From Isoetes taiwanensis (Eukaryota; Streptophyta; Lycopodiopsida; Isoetales; Isoetaceae), in the NCBI GenBank assembly GCA_021234155.1, contig JAJEKV010000026.1:1674001-1738000 (forward strand): a DNA stretch of 64,000 bases, written 5' to 3'. The notes beneath the pieces were generated by a model that was given only the letters and a program-made list of their open reading frames with translations, did not search any database and was not told the origin of the DNA. The translations under genes and the position numbers were made by a program. The stretch's first letter is position 1. Each line of letters begins with the position of its first letter. Below, piece by piece: positions 19,500-34,159 of the stretch.

Positions 19500-21600
19500 T
19501 CATCATTAATTTAACCTTTTGGGGTGATGTGCGATGCCACTCCTATTTTTCCATGTGTCATTTTCTTTTCTCATTTTATTTCTTTTTGCATCAGTTTATG
19601 GCTTTCTAAAAAGAGATTCTTTGGGCGAGGCGTGGCTGGTTTACATTCACCTATGCGTGGATTTGGCCATGTTTTTGAAGCTACTCCTTTGCGCATAATG
19701 CCGGTGGAGCTTATGCCCAGTTCTGCATCACTTACGGCCTCTCCTTCTTTCCATTCTGGCGTCATTCACAGCCATGATTGGCAAACATAGCTGTGCTAAG
19801 CTTTCACATGCATCGTTTCTTCTCTTCCCCTGCATTTGTCACTGTCGATGAGAAATGAGATGCAAGCTTCCCCTTTTTTTTGTTAAATCAGCCATACAGA
19901 TATTTCGCCTTTCCACCATCTGTTGTTGCGGCGGCAGCAGTCCTTTCTGCGCTGGAGCCATGGAGCTTTTGTTGTTGCCGATGGTATGAAAGCTTGTTTA
20001 CTCAGACTATAGTTCTTCATACTATGCTCTGTCGTTTCAATGCCATGAAGCTGCCTATAGTTCCCTACAGCATTATCGGCTCCACAGAAGCGTTGTGATG
20101 CTTGCGGTGGCCCTTCTTGACGGCTCTGCAGGGGAAAGACATCTTAAGAGGTTGTCGTAGGTGCGATCTGGGCTTGATCTGGGCTTTGCGCTTTGCAAGC
20201 TGAAGCATTTGATTCTTGCTTGCCGGAATAACAGAAATATGCCCTGTTCAGTGTCATAATTAATAATATTTTGAGGTGGCAGGCAGAGTTGAGGTGACTT
20301 GGGTAAATAACAAAAAGTTTAATAGGAGTCGTGGCAATTTAATACATGATATGTATAGTAGCGGCGATAATCCTCACAGAAAATTTCTTACAGATTTTTG
20401 TGCCTTTTTGAAGCTCTGCTCTCCTCTATCTGGTAACAACCTACTTCTATTTTTTATTTTCTCTCATTTGACCTCCTCTGTGTTGTGTTGGTTATGGCGA
20501 TACTAACAACCTACTTCTATTTTTTATTTTCTCTCATTTGCAGATATGATGCGGTATTTGTGTCGGCCTATCCCTGTCTTAGATCTCAGCTTCTATTGGA
20601 AATATGAGTTCATCTTATAATCGATCTGGGCAGGGCGTTTGGAGTGGTATTTGTTTCAGCTTTTCTTTGACTTAGATCCCAGCTTCTATTTGGAATATGG
20701 GCTCATTTGTTAATCGGTTTAGTGCTTCTATAATAGCATTTAGCCCAACTTTTACTATGGCTTCAGCGCACGGGTTATCAAGTACAATCTCAGTTTGGGT
20801 ACACCATGAAGGAGAGCTTTGCCAAGCATTCTGGTAGGTTCAGCAGCAGCTTTTATGGACTGTGATGGAGGATGGAATTTGCTTTTCCTCACAGGAGGGG
20901 CAACAATGCATGTGTGTGGGATCTTCTTCAGGCACATTGTGTGGTGCATGAGTCTGTTATACCTCTTCTGCAATCTTCGTTGGGTTCCTTTGAAAAAGGT
21001 AATTGTCATCTGATTTTTGCTATTCATTGAGCAAATAAACATTTTCCCCCGACCCATATGTTATTATTATAGGCAGCACAAAGGTTATTTCTGCTAGACT
21101 CTCACGAGCTGGCTCGCCATCATTTTGGCAAATGGATATGCATTTCTTTTCCATATTGGCATGAAATGCTGGCTTAGAGTAGCTTATGATGCCTTTCCAG
21201 CATCAAATTTCGTGAGTACATGGTCTGCTCAATCATTTGCGGAGGGAGAACTTGCATCTATCCAAGCAGAAGCAGGGCAATTTGGTGAAAAGATTATTCC
21301 ATGGGGAAGGCGAGCAATTTTATCAACCTTTTCACATCATATATGGACAAACATGCAGTTCAGTTCACTGGGCCACCTTCTTCTGAAACTTTAATCAAGA
21401 AAAAATCAGACTCGTGCACACTTGGAATCTCAAATGGCATCTTCAATAGCCAAGAATTCCCCCAAAGGGTATCGGCATCATCTTCTAGCATATGCTCGTT
21501 TTCTCGCCAGGTAAATATGTTATCACACATTGTTAGATGATCTAGACATGTTATTGGTGATCGATTTGCTATGCCATTCATGTCTTTTTTATTTTGATCT
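19500..21600 (+). other. Region with possible exons of unrecognised genes
   Basis: Following module B2, this stretch has splice-like sites and short open frames, notably 21301-21509, ending at CGCCAG before GTAAATATG, and a duplicated 37-base pyrimidine-rich tract (20499-20540 repeating 20443-20479) that ends as an acceptor-like CATTTGCAG. The frame at 19880-20098 contains FPPSVVAAAAVLSALE, which recalls the C-terminal cyclin box of plant D-type cyclins, but the match is short and nothing else supports it. No gene is called. Confidence 0.3.
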
Positions 21601-22101
21601 TATGGAGACCAAGTTGACTTCTATTGGCCGACCTTAAAACACTATAGACACAAAAAACAAAATATCTGTTCTTATGCATATTAGAGGAGCCCAATTATGC
21701 TTAGAGAAGTAGTAGAAGTTGTTTATGCAACATCCATATCAAAAGTAAAAATGTATCTTGGTGAATCTTAGAGAACTATGTACAAGGTCCTTTGCAAAGT
21801 CTGAGAATCTTCATGGTATCTTGGACAGTTTATATGAAACTTATGTTTGAGTGGCATTGACAAATCAATGTTCGAAAAAAAATATGTGCTGGGATATTTT
21901 CAAGGAATCATGTGTTCTAGTTCTATGTGGTGTAAGTAAGAATAGTAGTAGGACCAGTTGACAACCATGTCAATGCTCAATGCTTGAACTTACTTTATGA
22001 CTTTTAGATATATAGGAAGGATGTTGTTGGTTTTACAAAACTCAAGTTAAAACGATGTTTCGAATGAGAGCTTGCCTTTACATGGCCTAATTCACATGAC
22101 T

Positions 22102-22165
22102 CAGATAATCTAAAGTACTCAACACTATAGAATCAGATAATCTAAAGTACTCAACACTATAGAAT
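22102..22165. repeat. 32 bp tandem duplication
   Basis: The unit CAGATAATCTAAAGTACTCA plus twelve further bases occurs twice back to back without visible change. The surrounding 21600-22490 shows nothing else. Confidence 0.9.
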
Positions 22166-22489
22166 CGTTGACAGAATCTTATGCAAATGATCATGAAATT
22201 TTAAATGCAAAACATCATTTCAATCAAAATCTCGAGTATTTTCACCATCTTTTCATTGCTAGACAATATATTCTACCACCCACCTACCTACCACATGTTT
22301 ATAGCTAAACAATTTTATCATTTTCATGCATGTTAAATATGATCATATAAAACAGGCTTTATGACTTTATAGGCTAAACATTAAGATTTATTTGATTATG
22401 GAGGTGAATAAACAGTTGTTTTGTTGGATTTCTGAGGAAGTATATACAACAGATAGCACATGAGCATTTGATGGGACTAAATGCTGTTT

Positions 22490-24705
<2,216 letters not shown>

Positions 24706-25105
24706 TTACAATTATATGAGTGCCTGCCAACATGATGTAGAGATTGATCTCGGCCGTCCATCTCTGAGATGGACGGCCCCGCATCAATGCCCACCTCGTA
24801 ACACCCCAAGCATCCCCCCTTATTTGGGGCTTTTAATCTGGGCCCTTGAAATTGGGGCATTTTATCTAGACCGTCGATTAAAATTATTTGGGGCTTTTCA
24901 TATGGGCCGTCGGATTAAAAGGGAAGGTCAAATCTTGGCCGTCAATTTTGGATAGGAAGTTGCAGGGAAGGTGATAGAATTGGGGCTTTTAATCCAGATC
25001 ATTGGAATTGGGGCTTCTAATCTCTTCCCTTGATTTAAAAGTCAAGGAAATTTAATGGGCAAAGAAATTTAATGTCCACCTTCATGAGGTGGCAATGCAC
25101 ATTAA
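24706..25105 (+). mobile_element. Transposon terminal module B, plus copy (B3)
   Basis: Begins TTACAATTATATGAGTGCC, then TAGAGATTGATCTCGGCCG, then a near-perfect palindrome GGCCGTCCATCTC/GAGATGGACGGCC (24762-24788), CCCCTTATTTGGGGCTTTT, and GATTAAAAGGGAAGGTCAA motifs. The order matches modules at 19215 and, inverted, 18760. It abuts the captured gene fragments to its right, as expected for a gene-capturing transposon. Confidence 0.5.
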
Positions 25106-25702
25106 TTAAAAATCATCCAAAGGATATTTTCCACTTTTCTCTGTTCTCGGTTCCGGCTGGCTTTTGGTCGGGCTATGACGGAGAGCAGGATATGACGACG
25201 ACGTTTGTGAATCCCTGTATAACCCAGCTTTCCTTGATTGGCTATGCCGGAATGGCGACCCTAGGTCACTGCAGCTATGGCAGGGCCTTTATTTTGAACA
25301 TTTCAATGACTCCATTGGTCCTGCAGATTATTGAGCTAAAGAATCTCATGTTCTCTGGTATGAATGCATTGTTTGGCATTATGTAATCCGTTTTTGTTCC
25401 TCTATTTTTTCTAACTTGCATTTGATTTGTCTATTTTTAACTTGCAACAGGTTATTGGTAGCATCAGCTCGATAATCTCGAGGTCTTTCTGTGCCTTAGC
25501 ATTTTATGGTGGAGATATGGTATGTAGGAAGCATTTCAATTGAAAAAATAAGGAATGAGTTTTCATTGCTCAGGTAATTGTGTTTATGGATGCAGGTAGA
25601 AGGTTTAGCACGACAGCTCCGTTGTGCTGGTATTGATACTGCTTGTCCCCATGGTCGGGCGCCTTCTTCCAGGTTGTAGCTTATTTAATACTGCATTGCA
25701 AA

Positions 25703-26122
25703 CCGTACTATTATGGTGCCAATGAATTCATCGACCAGATTGAGAATCTCTGCAGATCTAGAGCCCTTAAGGCCTTCAATTTGGAATCGGATAAATGGGG
25801 CGTGAATGTGCAGCCATATTCAGGCAGCCCTGCAAATTTTGCAGCATATACAGCTTTCTTGAATCCGCATGGTAGGATTATGGGCCTAGATCTGCCTTCT
25901 GGTGGTCATCTTACACATGGTTATTATACATCTGGTGGAAAGAAGATTTCAGCGACTTCGATTTATTTTGAGAGTTTGCTGTATAAGGTGGATCCCAACA
26001 CTGGCTACATTGATTTTGTAAAGCTAGAGGCGAAGGCTTTGGATTTTAGGTGTCGCATGATAATCTATGGAGGTAGTGCATACCCTAGGGATTGGGACTA
26101 TGCCAAGCTACGTGCTATTGCG
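25703..26122 (+). pseudogene. Serine hydroxymethyltransferase fragment, left copy
   Basis: The frame reads [57 protein letters not shown] and GYIDFVKLE. This is the middle of serine hydroxymethyltransferase, the PLP enzyme that interconverts serine and glycine with tetrahydrofolate. About 140 residues of a roughly 500-residue enzyme are present. The match stops after KLRAIA, before the region holding the PLP-binding lysine, and upstream sequence is not SHMT. The piece cannot be active. Open flanks make a 184-codon frame (25643-26197) that might still be translated. Copy differences include AIAYLSY here against AIADTGY in the right copy, where D is the expected residue. Confidence 0.85.
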
Positions 26123-26529
26123 TATCTGAGCTATCTAATCCAACGCTTGAATTCAGCTCATCTAAAATTTAATGAACTGTCACTAATGTTATATTGAAGA
26201 ATTTGTACGTTTCGTTCAATATGCACTTATCGTATAGTTGCATTCTCAATCCTTTGACGTCTAAAACCAGTCTTCAAACAAGGTTTATTTTGTAAATAAA
26301 CATTAGGAATCTTTAGTCGTTTCTTTGATCTAAAGCTTTCTATTTTGGTTTAGCTATGGCGACAGCGGCAAATGCACCAAGAAAGCTCAAATTGATCTGA
26401 GCACTGCTGGAGACAACAGGTTATGCATTAACCTACAATCTTTCTTTCTTTCTTCTACAATCTACAATCTTTATGCTTGATTTATGTGGATTGAGCTATG
26501 GCTAAGCTTGAAAATGCATATAAAAATTC

Positions 26530-27238
26530 CCCTAGATGTTCAAATATTATTTGAAGATCCGTTTAGATTCCCCAAGATTCTATGTAGATACTCCTAGATT
26601 CCTTTAAATTCTATGAAGATTCTCAAAGATTCCATCAGGATTTCCCTAGATTCTTAAGCATTTTTTGAAGATTCTCTTAGATTCCCCTAGATTCTTTTGA
26701 GATTCCCATAGATTCCTTAAGATTCTCTTAAGATTCCCCTGATTCCCAAATATTATCCCAAGATCCTCTAAGTTCCCCAAGTTTCTACATAGGTTCTCTT
26801 AGACTCCCTTAGGTTCTATGAAGATTCCCCTAAATTATCCAAGGTTGCACGGAACGATGCCAAAACTACTACTCATTAAAAAGCTTTCGATGAGAGGAAT
26901 CCAATGGCATGGGTCCCACATTGATCCGAGATCTCCATCGCAATATAAAGTCGTTTGAAGGCAGCACAAAAGAAGGAAGCTTCCTGGAAAGCTTCATAAT
27001 TAATGGGGTGCCACCTCATTACCTTTTCATTAAATAAGGGTGCCACCTCACCTCATTTAATATAAAAAATGTTTTTTAATAAAAAAATGAATGGCTAGGA
27101 TATCTCCTCCCCCTTTTGATCTAACGGTTAATATTGATTACACCAAATTCACTTTTTTTTGGAAGCTTCCTTGCACCTTGCTTGTAAAAATCAAGGGCCA
27201 TGATTTTCCCTCCCCTTTTTGATCCAATGGTCCAGGGA
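26530..27238 (-). mobile_element. GAATCT-type element, inverse orientation (copy E5)
   Basis: Reads as the reverse complement of copy E1: AGATTC repeats to about 26850, then ACTCATTAAAAAGCTTTCG, GGAATCCAATGGCATGGGTC, GGTGCCACCTCA twice, and TTTTGATCTAACGGTTAA, ending near 27238 with GATCCAATGGTCCAGGGA. It meets copy E6 head to head. Confidence 0.6.
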
Positions 27239-28450
27239 GCCGAAAAATTGCAATAGAGGGGTCGGATGAAGGTGGGACCTACACCATTGGATTCCTCTCG
27301 TCGAGAACTTTCCAATGAGTGGTGCTTTGGCATCGTTCCGTCGCAGTTGGAGCTAACTTGATCGTATTCTTAGAGAGTCTATGAAAATCTACATAGAATC
27401 TATAGAATCTTGGGGAGTTCATATGAATCTTTAGAGAATCTTTGGGAATCTAAGAGAATCTTGATGGAATCTTGGAGAACCTAAAGGAACTTCATAAGAT
27501 CTAAAGGAATCTTCATAAAATCTTTAATAATCGAGGGGAATCTTGATGAAATTTTGGAGAACCTAAAGGAACTTTATAGAATCTAAGGGAATCGAAAAGT
27601 ATCTACATAGAATCGTGGGAAATCTAGGCGGATCTTGAAACAACCTTTTGAAATATAGGGGAATCTATGGGAATCTCATGAAAATCTTTGAGAATTTCGG
27701 CGAATCCAAAGGTATCTTCATAAAATCTTTGAGAATATAGGGGAATCTTTACAAAATTTGAATGAATCCTGGAAATTTTGAATGAATTTACATAGAATCT
27801 TGGTGAATCTAGAGGCATCTTGGGATAATTCCCAAAAAATTAGGAGAATCTTTATAGAATCTTAAGAATCTAGGGAAATCTTTGTGCAATCTTAGGAAAT
27901 CTAGGAGAAAATCCAAGAGGATCTAGGAGAATCTTTGATATTAGGTTTGCTTGCAGAGAAATCTTCATAGAATCTAACAGAATCTAGGAGAATCTAGCTG
28001 GCATCTTGGGCAATCTAGAGGAATCTTGAGATAATTTTTAGAAATCTAAGGAAATCTCAAGAGAATCTTTAAGAATCTAAGGGAATTGTGTCTAAAGAAA
28101 CCTTGATAGAATGTTGGGGAATCTAGAGCATCTCTATGGAACCTTCATCGTATGATTTTGAATTGGAGTTCTAGTCGAATTTGTACAATCACTGTAGTAC
28201 AAAATGGAACCTTCATAAAATATTGGGCAATTTAATAGAATGTTTATCGAATTGTAAAGGATCTCGAGGAATCATCATGGGATCTTAAGGAATATAGGGG
28301 AACATTAATGGCATCTCATATAGCCTAGGGGAATATTTCCAGAGCCTTGGGGAATCTAGTAGAATCTTCATTGGATAGCTCTGCATTTTGGCTTCTAGTT
28401 GGATTTGTACAGTCTCTCATAGTGCAACCGCTCATAGTACAAAGACTTGT
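27239..28450 (+). mobile_element. GAATCT-type element, plus orientation (copy E6)
   Basis: Starts inside the conserved block (GGTCGGATGAAGGTGGGACC near 27261), carries a GAATCT minisatellite from 27370 to about 28370, and finishes with CATAGTACAAAGACTTGTG at 28430. A second right-end-like motif lies near 28180, so the copy may be two fused elements. Confidence 0.6.
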
Positions 28451-29118
28451 GTATCGTTCCGTCGCAGTTGGAGCTAATGTGATCGAATACTAAGTTTCTT
28501 TTTGGAAACTTAGAATTTTACAGAATCTATGGGAATTTAAGAGACTCTAGGGGAATCTCCATAGGATTTTGGAGAATTTAAATGAACCTCAAGAGAATCT
28601 TTGGGAATCTATGATGGGAGAATCTACATAGAAACATGGGGAATCTAGATGATTTTTGAGATGATCTTTAGGAGGCTAGGGGAACCCCAACAAAATTAGG
28701 GAATTTATGGGAATCTTAGGGAATCTTTCATTATTAAGTGTGTTTAGTAGGGGAATCTTGATAGAATCTAAGGGAATCCAACAGAATCTATATAGAATCT
28801 TGGAAAATTTGGGATAATCTTTGAGAATCTAGGAGAATCTTAAGAGAACCTTAAGTAATCTATGGGATTAAGAGTATTTAAGGGAATCTTCCTTAAATCT
28901 TTGAGAATCTAAGATACTTTTTCCTGAATCTTCAAGAATCTAAGCGAATCTTTATAGAATCTTCATTGAATGGCTCAGAATCTAGCAGAATCTAAGTGCA
29001 TCTTCATAAAATCTTCGAGAATCTAGGGGAATCTTGATGGAATCTTCAAGAATCTAGGGGAATCTCTATAGAATCTACATAGAATTCTGGAAAATTTAGA
29101 GGATCCTTGTGATAACGT

Positions 29119-29525
29119 TACAATTATATGAGTGCCTGCCAACATGATGTAGAGATTGATCTCGGCCGTCCATCTCTGAGATGGACGGCCCAGACGGTGC
29201 CACCTCGTAACACCCCAAGCATCCCCCCTTATTTGGGGCTTTTAATCTGGGCCCTTGAAATTGGGGCATTTTATCTAGACCGTCGATTAAAATTATTTGG
29301 GGCTTTTCATATGGGCCGTCGGATTAAAAGGGAAGGTCAAATCTTGGCCGTCAATTTTGGATAGGAAGTTGCAGGGAAGGTGATAGAATTGGGGCTTTTA
29401 ATCCAGATCATTGGAATTGGGGCTTCTAATCTCTTCCCTTGATTTAAAAGTCAAGGAAATTTAATGGGCAAAGAAATTTAATGTCCACCTTCATGAGGTG
29501 GCAATGCACATTAATTAAAAATCAT
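29119..29525 (+). mobile_element. Transposon terminal module B, plus copy (B4)
   Basis: Copy of module B3 within the duplicated segment, with the same GGCCGTCCATCTC palindrome at about 29165-29191 and TTATTTGGGGCTTTT hairpin half. Confidence 0.5.
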
Positions 29526-30111
29526 CCAAAGGATATTTTCCACTTTTCTCTGTTCTCGGTTCCGGCTGGCTTTTGGTCGGGCTATGACGGAGAGCAGGAT
29601 ATGACGACGACGCGTTTGTGAATCCCCGTATAACCCAGCTTTCCTTGATTGGCTATGCCGGAATGGCGACCCTAGGTCACTGCAGCTATGGCAGGGCCTT
29701 TATTTTGAACATTTCAATGACTCCATTGGTCCTGCAGATTATTGAGCTAAAGAATCTCATGTTCTCTGGTATGAATGCATTGTTTGGCATTATGTAATCC
29801 GTTTTGTTCCTCTATTTTTCTAACTTGCATTTGATTTGTCTATTTTTAACTTGCAACAGGTTATTGGTAGCATCAGCTCGATAATCTCGAGGTCTTTCTG
29901 TGCCTTAGCATTTTATGGTGGAGATATGGTATGTAGGAAGCATTTCAATTGAAAAAATAAGGAATGAGTTTTCATTGCTCAGGTAATTGTGTTTATGGAT
30001 GCAGGTAGAAGGTTTAGCACGACAGCTCCGTTGTGCTGGTATTGATACTGCTTGTCCCCATGGTCGGGCGCCTTCTTCCAGGTTGTAGCTTATTTAATAC
30101 TGCATTGCAAA

Positions 30112-30534
30112 CCGTACTATTATGGTGCCAATGAATTCATCGACCAGATTGAGAATCTCTGCAGATCTAGAGCCCTTAAGGCCTTCAATTTGGAATCGGA
30201 TAAATGGGGCGTGAATGTGCAGCCATATTCAGGCAGCCCTGCAAATTTTGCAGCATATACAGCTTTCTTGAATCCGCATGGTAGGATTATGGGCCTAGAT
30301 CTGCCTTCTGGTGGTCATCTTACACATGGTTATTATACATCTGGTGGAAAGAAGATTTCAGCGACTTCGATTTATTTTGAGAGTTTGCTGTATAAGGTGG
30401 ATCCCAACACTGGCTACATTGATTTTGTAAAGCTAGAGGCGAAGGCTTTGGATTTTAGGTGTCGCATGATAATCTATGGAGGTAGTGCATACCCTAGGGA
30501 TTGGGACTATGCCAAGCTACGTGCTATTGCAGAT
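30112..30534 (+). pseudogene. Serine hydroxymethyltransferase fragment, right copy
   Basis: Same enzyme fragment as at 25703-26122, in an open frame of 184 codons (30052-30606). It retains the conserved KLRAIAD, then turns into unrelated sequence. The catalytic PLP lysine segment and the C-terminal domain are missing. A fragment-specific upstream intron-like border (GATGCAG before GTAGAAGG near 30005) suggests capture from genomic DNA rather than cDNA. Confidence 0.85.
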
Positions 30535-30762
30535 ACAGGCTATCTAATCCAACGCTTGAATTCAGCTCATCTAAAATTTAATGAACTGTCACTAATGTTA
30601 TATTGAAGAATTTGTACGTTTCGTTCAATATGCACTTATCGTATAGTTGCATTCTCAATCCTTTGACGTCTAAAACCAGTCTTCAAGCAAGGTTTATTTT
30701 GTAAATAAACATTAGGAATCTTTAGTCGTTTCTTTGATCTAAAGCTTTCTATTTTGGTTTAG

Positions 30763-31150
30763 CTATGGCGACAGCGGCAAATGCACCAAGAAAGCTCAAA
30801 TTGATCTGAGCACTGCTGGAGACAACAGGTTATGCATTAACCTACAATCTTTCTTTCTTTCTTCTACAATCTACAATCTTTATGCTTGATTTATGTGGAT
30901 TGAGCTATGGCTAAGCTTGAAAATGCGATTCTTGAGTTTGAGCATGTGCTAAGCCATGTCTAATATGTTTTTTTCTTACGTTTAGCATGTCTTTCTATGC
31001 ACCTGTTTCGGCCGACAATGTGTCAAATGTGCCAATGGAGGAACCTGCACCTGTGGCAAATATCGCGAGCTTAACTGTGACAAATGAGCACTGATACATG
31101 TGACAAATGTGCCAATGGAGGAACTTGCAATTGTGGAAAATACTGCAGGT
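30763..31150 (+). pseudogene. Metallothionein-like exon remnants
   Basis: An exon-like piece after a GGTTTAG acceptor reads YGDSGKCTKKAQIDLSTAGDN, similar to the DKSQC-KKG part of type 3 plant metallothioneins. About 160 bases on, another frame reads CVKCANGGTCTCGKY and then CDKCANGGTCNCGKYCR, two direct repeats with metallothionein-style CxxC and CxC spacing. These frames do not splice together cleanly: joining the visible sites gives a non-cysteine frame that ends at TGA. The best reading is a partly duplicated, captured fragment of a metal-binding protein gene. The first piece also occurs in the left duplicate (26356-26410). Confidence 0.35.
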
Positions 31151-31254
31151 AGATCTCCTTTAGATGTACTGAAGATTTCCTGCAGAATATTGTCATGTAA
31201 CTTTTCTATTGTTTATTCTATGTTTTTTTTAATATATCTGAATTTGTATATGCT

Positions 31255-31440
31255 TTGGCATTATGTAATCCGTTTTTGTTCCTCTATTTTTTCTAACTTG
31301 CATTTGATTCGTCTATTTTTAACTTGCAACAGGTTATTGGTAGCATCAGCTCGATAATCTGGAGGTCTTTCTGTGCCTTAGCATTTTATGGTGGAGATGC
31401 AATACCGAAGTTTCTTTGTGACACTATGGTATGTAGGAAG
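31255..31440 (+). repeat. Third partial copy of duplicated exon region
   Basis: About 170 bases matching 25376-25525 and 29789-29935: the CTTGCAACAG acceptor, GTTATTGGTAGCATCAGCTC and the TTTTATGGTGGAGAT end, then GTATGTAGG. Here an extra GCAATACCGAAGTTTCTTTG lies before the donor, so this may be the fuller exon and the other two shortened versions. Confidence 0.8.
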
Positions 31441-31479
31441 CATTTTCTCTGATGCAAAGCTTGCATTTGCATCTCATGA

Positions 31480-34150
31480 AAGGACTCTTTGGTTTACCTA
31501 GTTAATGGCATTACTCTAACTCGGCGCTTCTTTGTTGCAGAATGTTTTAGCATATTGCGTACATTTGCATGTTTTCTGTCTGAATCGTGCATAATCGTTG
31601 GCAACAAATATATTGATGACGGAGGTATTCTGGCATCATGGACCACTTTGGGTATTGGAACAGGGATGCCTATCAACTATACAGCATTGCTTGCAGTGGT
31701 TGCATTACCTCTCAGTAAAAACAGGAGAGAATTGGAGTTACAGCCAAATTTGTAGCACTTATTAAAAGACATTGAAAGGTTTGTTTTTGTCCTTTTGTTT
31801 TGAACAGGGTAATCTTTTGTTTGCTAAGTGGAAATACTTGCAGGAGAACACTGGCGTATAAACTTTAGAGGCGTTTGTGTGGCTCTGGAGTGGATATAAA
31901 TATTGGAGTACCAGGACGATGAGAGGAGTTTTTATAGCTAGGATGGCATTACGCATTCTATTATTTCTTCTTCGACTGATAAGTAATTGGTTGATATCCT
32001 ATTAGTAAAATTTCTCTACCATTTACTGGAAATAAAGTGCAAAGCAGCAGTTGTGTAGTGCTGAGACCGGACCTCTTCTCGAGTCGTGGTTTCCTGTTTT
32101 TTGTTACAAACCCTGAACCTTCTACATGCCTCATTGCAACAGCAGGGCTAATCCGGGGATGATCTCATGCTTTATCCTTTCAAACGTACCATTCATTCTG
32201 CATTTGTTCCATCCATTTGCCCATCTGGCTTCCACAATATGCATGGGAAAATGCAGCGTGCAGAGATAGCTCAATTGAATTTGACAATCATTCAGTTAGT
32301 TGGCTCTGTATAGGACAGTTTGGGATGAACAAGCGCGGCATTCATTCCTTGCCAAAGGAGTATGTAGCTTGGGTATTAGCAAAGGTTACGCTTTTCTTAA
32401 ACTAACTGCGCAATCTACTTTGCCAATTAAGATAGTGTTGGCAACAAAATCCGTAGGGAAGATTTGGACTCTTCCTTTTGTGCGGCTTCTCTAGCAAAAT
32501 AGATGCCATTGGTGCAACACATGTAGAGCCCGAAAGCGGGCCAGGATTGCGAGTTCAACTAGGCATTCAGGTTCATACACTGTGATGTCTGCTTATGCAG
32601 TGCAAAGTGCAAAGGGACAACGGAACACTAGTTGAAGATCCACCTACCAAAGGTGAAGCATCAAGCCTTCTCCAGGAATGCACTGCTCGAGGACATCCAC
32701 CTCCATGTCTCTAATGAAGTTTATTTTCCCCATTGGAAAGGTTTAGTAATTGTGCCCTGAACCCACCACTAAAGTCGAGGCATGCCTTGGTGGAATTATC
32801 CCAGGACATGTCTGGGCTAGGTATAGACGGTGCCATCTCTGTATTTTGGAAGTGCAAATCTAGTTTTCTCTAGCGAAGATTGTGCCTGGGATGGATTTGC
32901 TTTGGGAAAGTCGGTTCTGTTCCCTTGAGCACTTGGCTCATTTCGCTAACTATGGAATTTCCTTTCCTCGATTCCTTCTATTGCAAAAGTTCCAGAATAC
33001 GTTGATGTAGCTGCTCGGAACAGCCATTTCTCCAGGTCCAATTTTGCTTACTGACGAGCAAAATCGCATGCTGTGGTCCAGCTTGGCCTTCAAAAAAATC
33101 TCTGAACTCGCATAATGGGCGTTGCATATTGTTAGGGCATATTGTTATTGCATATTGTTATTGTTCAATGGACATGCAATTAACTGTATTTAGAAAATTC
33201 TGCAGGTTATACTTTACTAACAAGGCTATCATGCAAATATGGAGCTGTTTTGTTTGAAAACATTGTGTCTGTTGTAACTGCACAATGGGTCTGGACCTGC
33301 TTTTTTGAAAGTAATATTTTGGTATTTCGTGCTTTGTTTTTCTATAGTCTTCAATTGCAGTTGAAATGTGTGTGGTTCGCATTATTCATGTTTGCTTCAT
33401 TTGTTTAATTATTTGGATATACATGCATGTTTCTTGCTCTCAAAATTAAATCCATCTGGATATACAGTTCTTTCGAAACTCTGCAACAAGTTGGAGCAAA
33501 ATTAAATCTATCTGCATCATGCAATGCTGGACATGAGCATGTGAGGCTTTGAAATATGACCTCGAGGTACATTTCTTTAGGTGAGAACACTGACGATTCT
33601 TCAGGTGTTATTATTTGATTTTTTAGTTTTCAAATGTTGGTTATCCAGCTTCTTTAGGAAAACCATCATCTACTTGAAAGCCATCCATGATAATGTGCCC
33701 GGAATGACTCTAAGATAATGCCAACTTTCCATCCCCAGGAGATAAGAGTGGTATTTTATTCTCCACTCTATTAATGTAAAAAGAACGACCTTTGCTGCAT
33801 GGTTTAAGATTTTATGGAGTTTCGTGAGCCCAAATATCCTTGGATTACCGGTAAATGGCAATGCTCAGAGTTTGCAGTCCCTCAAAGTTTACTTCTCTTC
33901 TAAAATGACAACTATAAATGGCAATATGGCACATGTGTTGGCAGGTCACAGGTAATTCTCCCTTTTTTTCTGTATATTCGTTCTTGCAACCTAAAGACAA
34001 GTGTTAGAGTGTTTATTCTCATTTTTTGTTCTTGAATCTTGTGTAGACGGTTCCCAAAGGATTTATGGGTGAACTGAATGAAGTGAAGCCATCACTGCTC
34101 ACTGCTCACTGCTCCTGAACTCAACTATCAGAAACTAAAACCAAACGTTC
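31480..34150. other. Unassigned region with isolated open frames
   Basis: A frame from about 31540 to 31755 follows a TTGTTGCAG acceptor and reads IIVGNKYIDDGGILASWTTL; I do not recognise it. Nothing else between here and 34150 can be supported. The surrounding pattern suggests more gene debris. Confidence 0.3.
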
Positions 34151-34159
34151 ATATTTTAG

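Larger units (their letters stand above)
28463..30926 (+). repeat. 2.46 kb segmental duplication, right copy
   Basis: Second copy of 24051-26517. Only small differences separate the two, several of them clustered replacements of 3-12 bases (for example near 29187 and 30527). It continues into metallothionein-like sequence that the left copy lacks, so this copy is closer to the original arrangement or has a longer captured segment. Confidence 0.92.

Noticed and set aside
19880-20098. Cyclin D gene fragment (FPPSVVAAAAVLSALE)
   Set aside because: A single short match without flanking cyclin-box sequence or exon structure; kept only as a remark.
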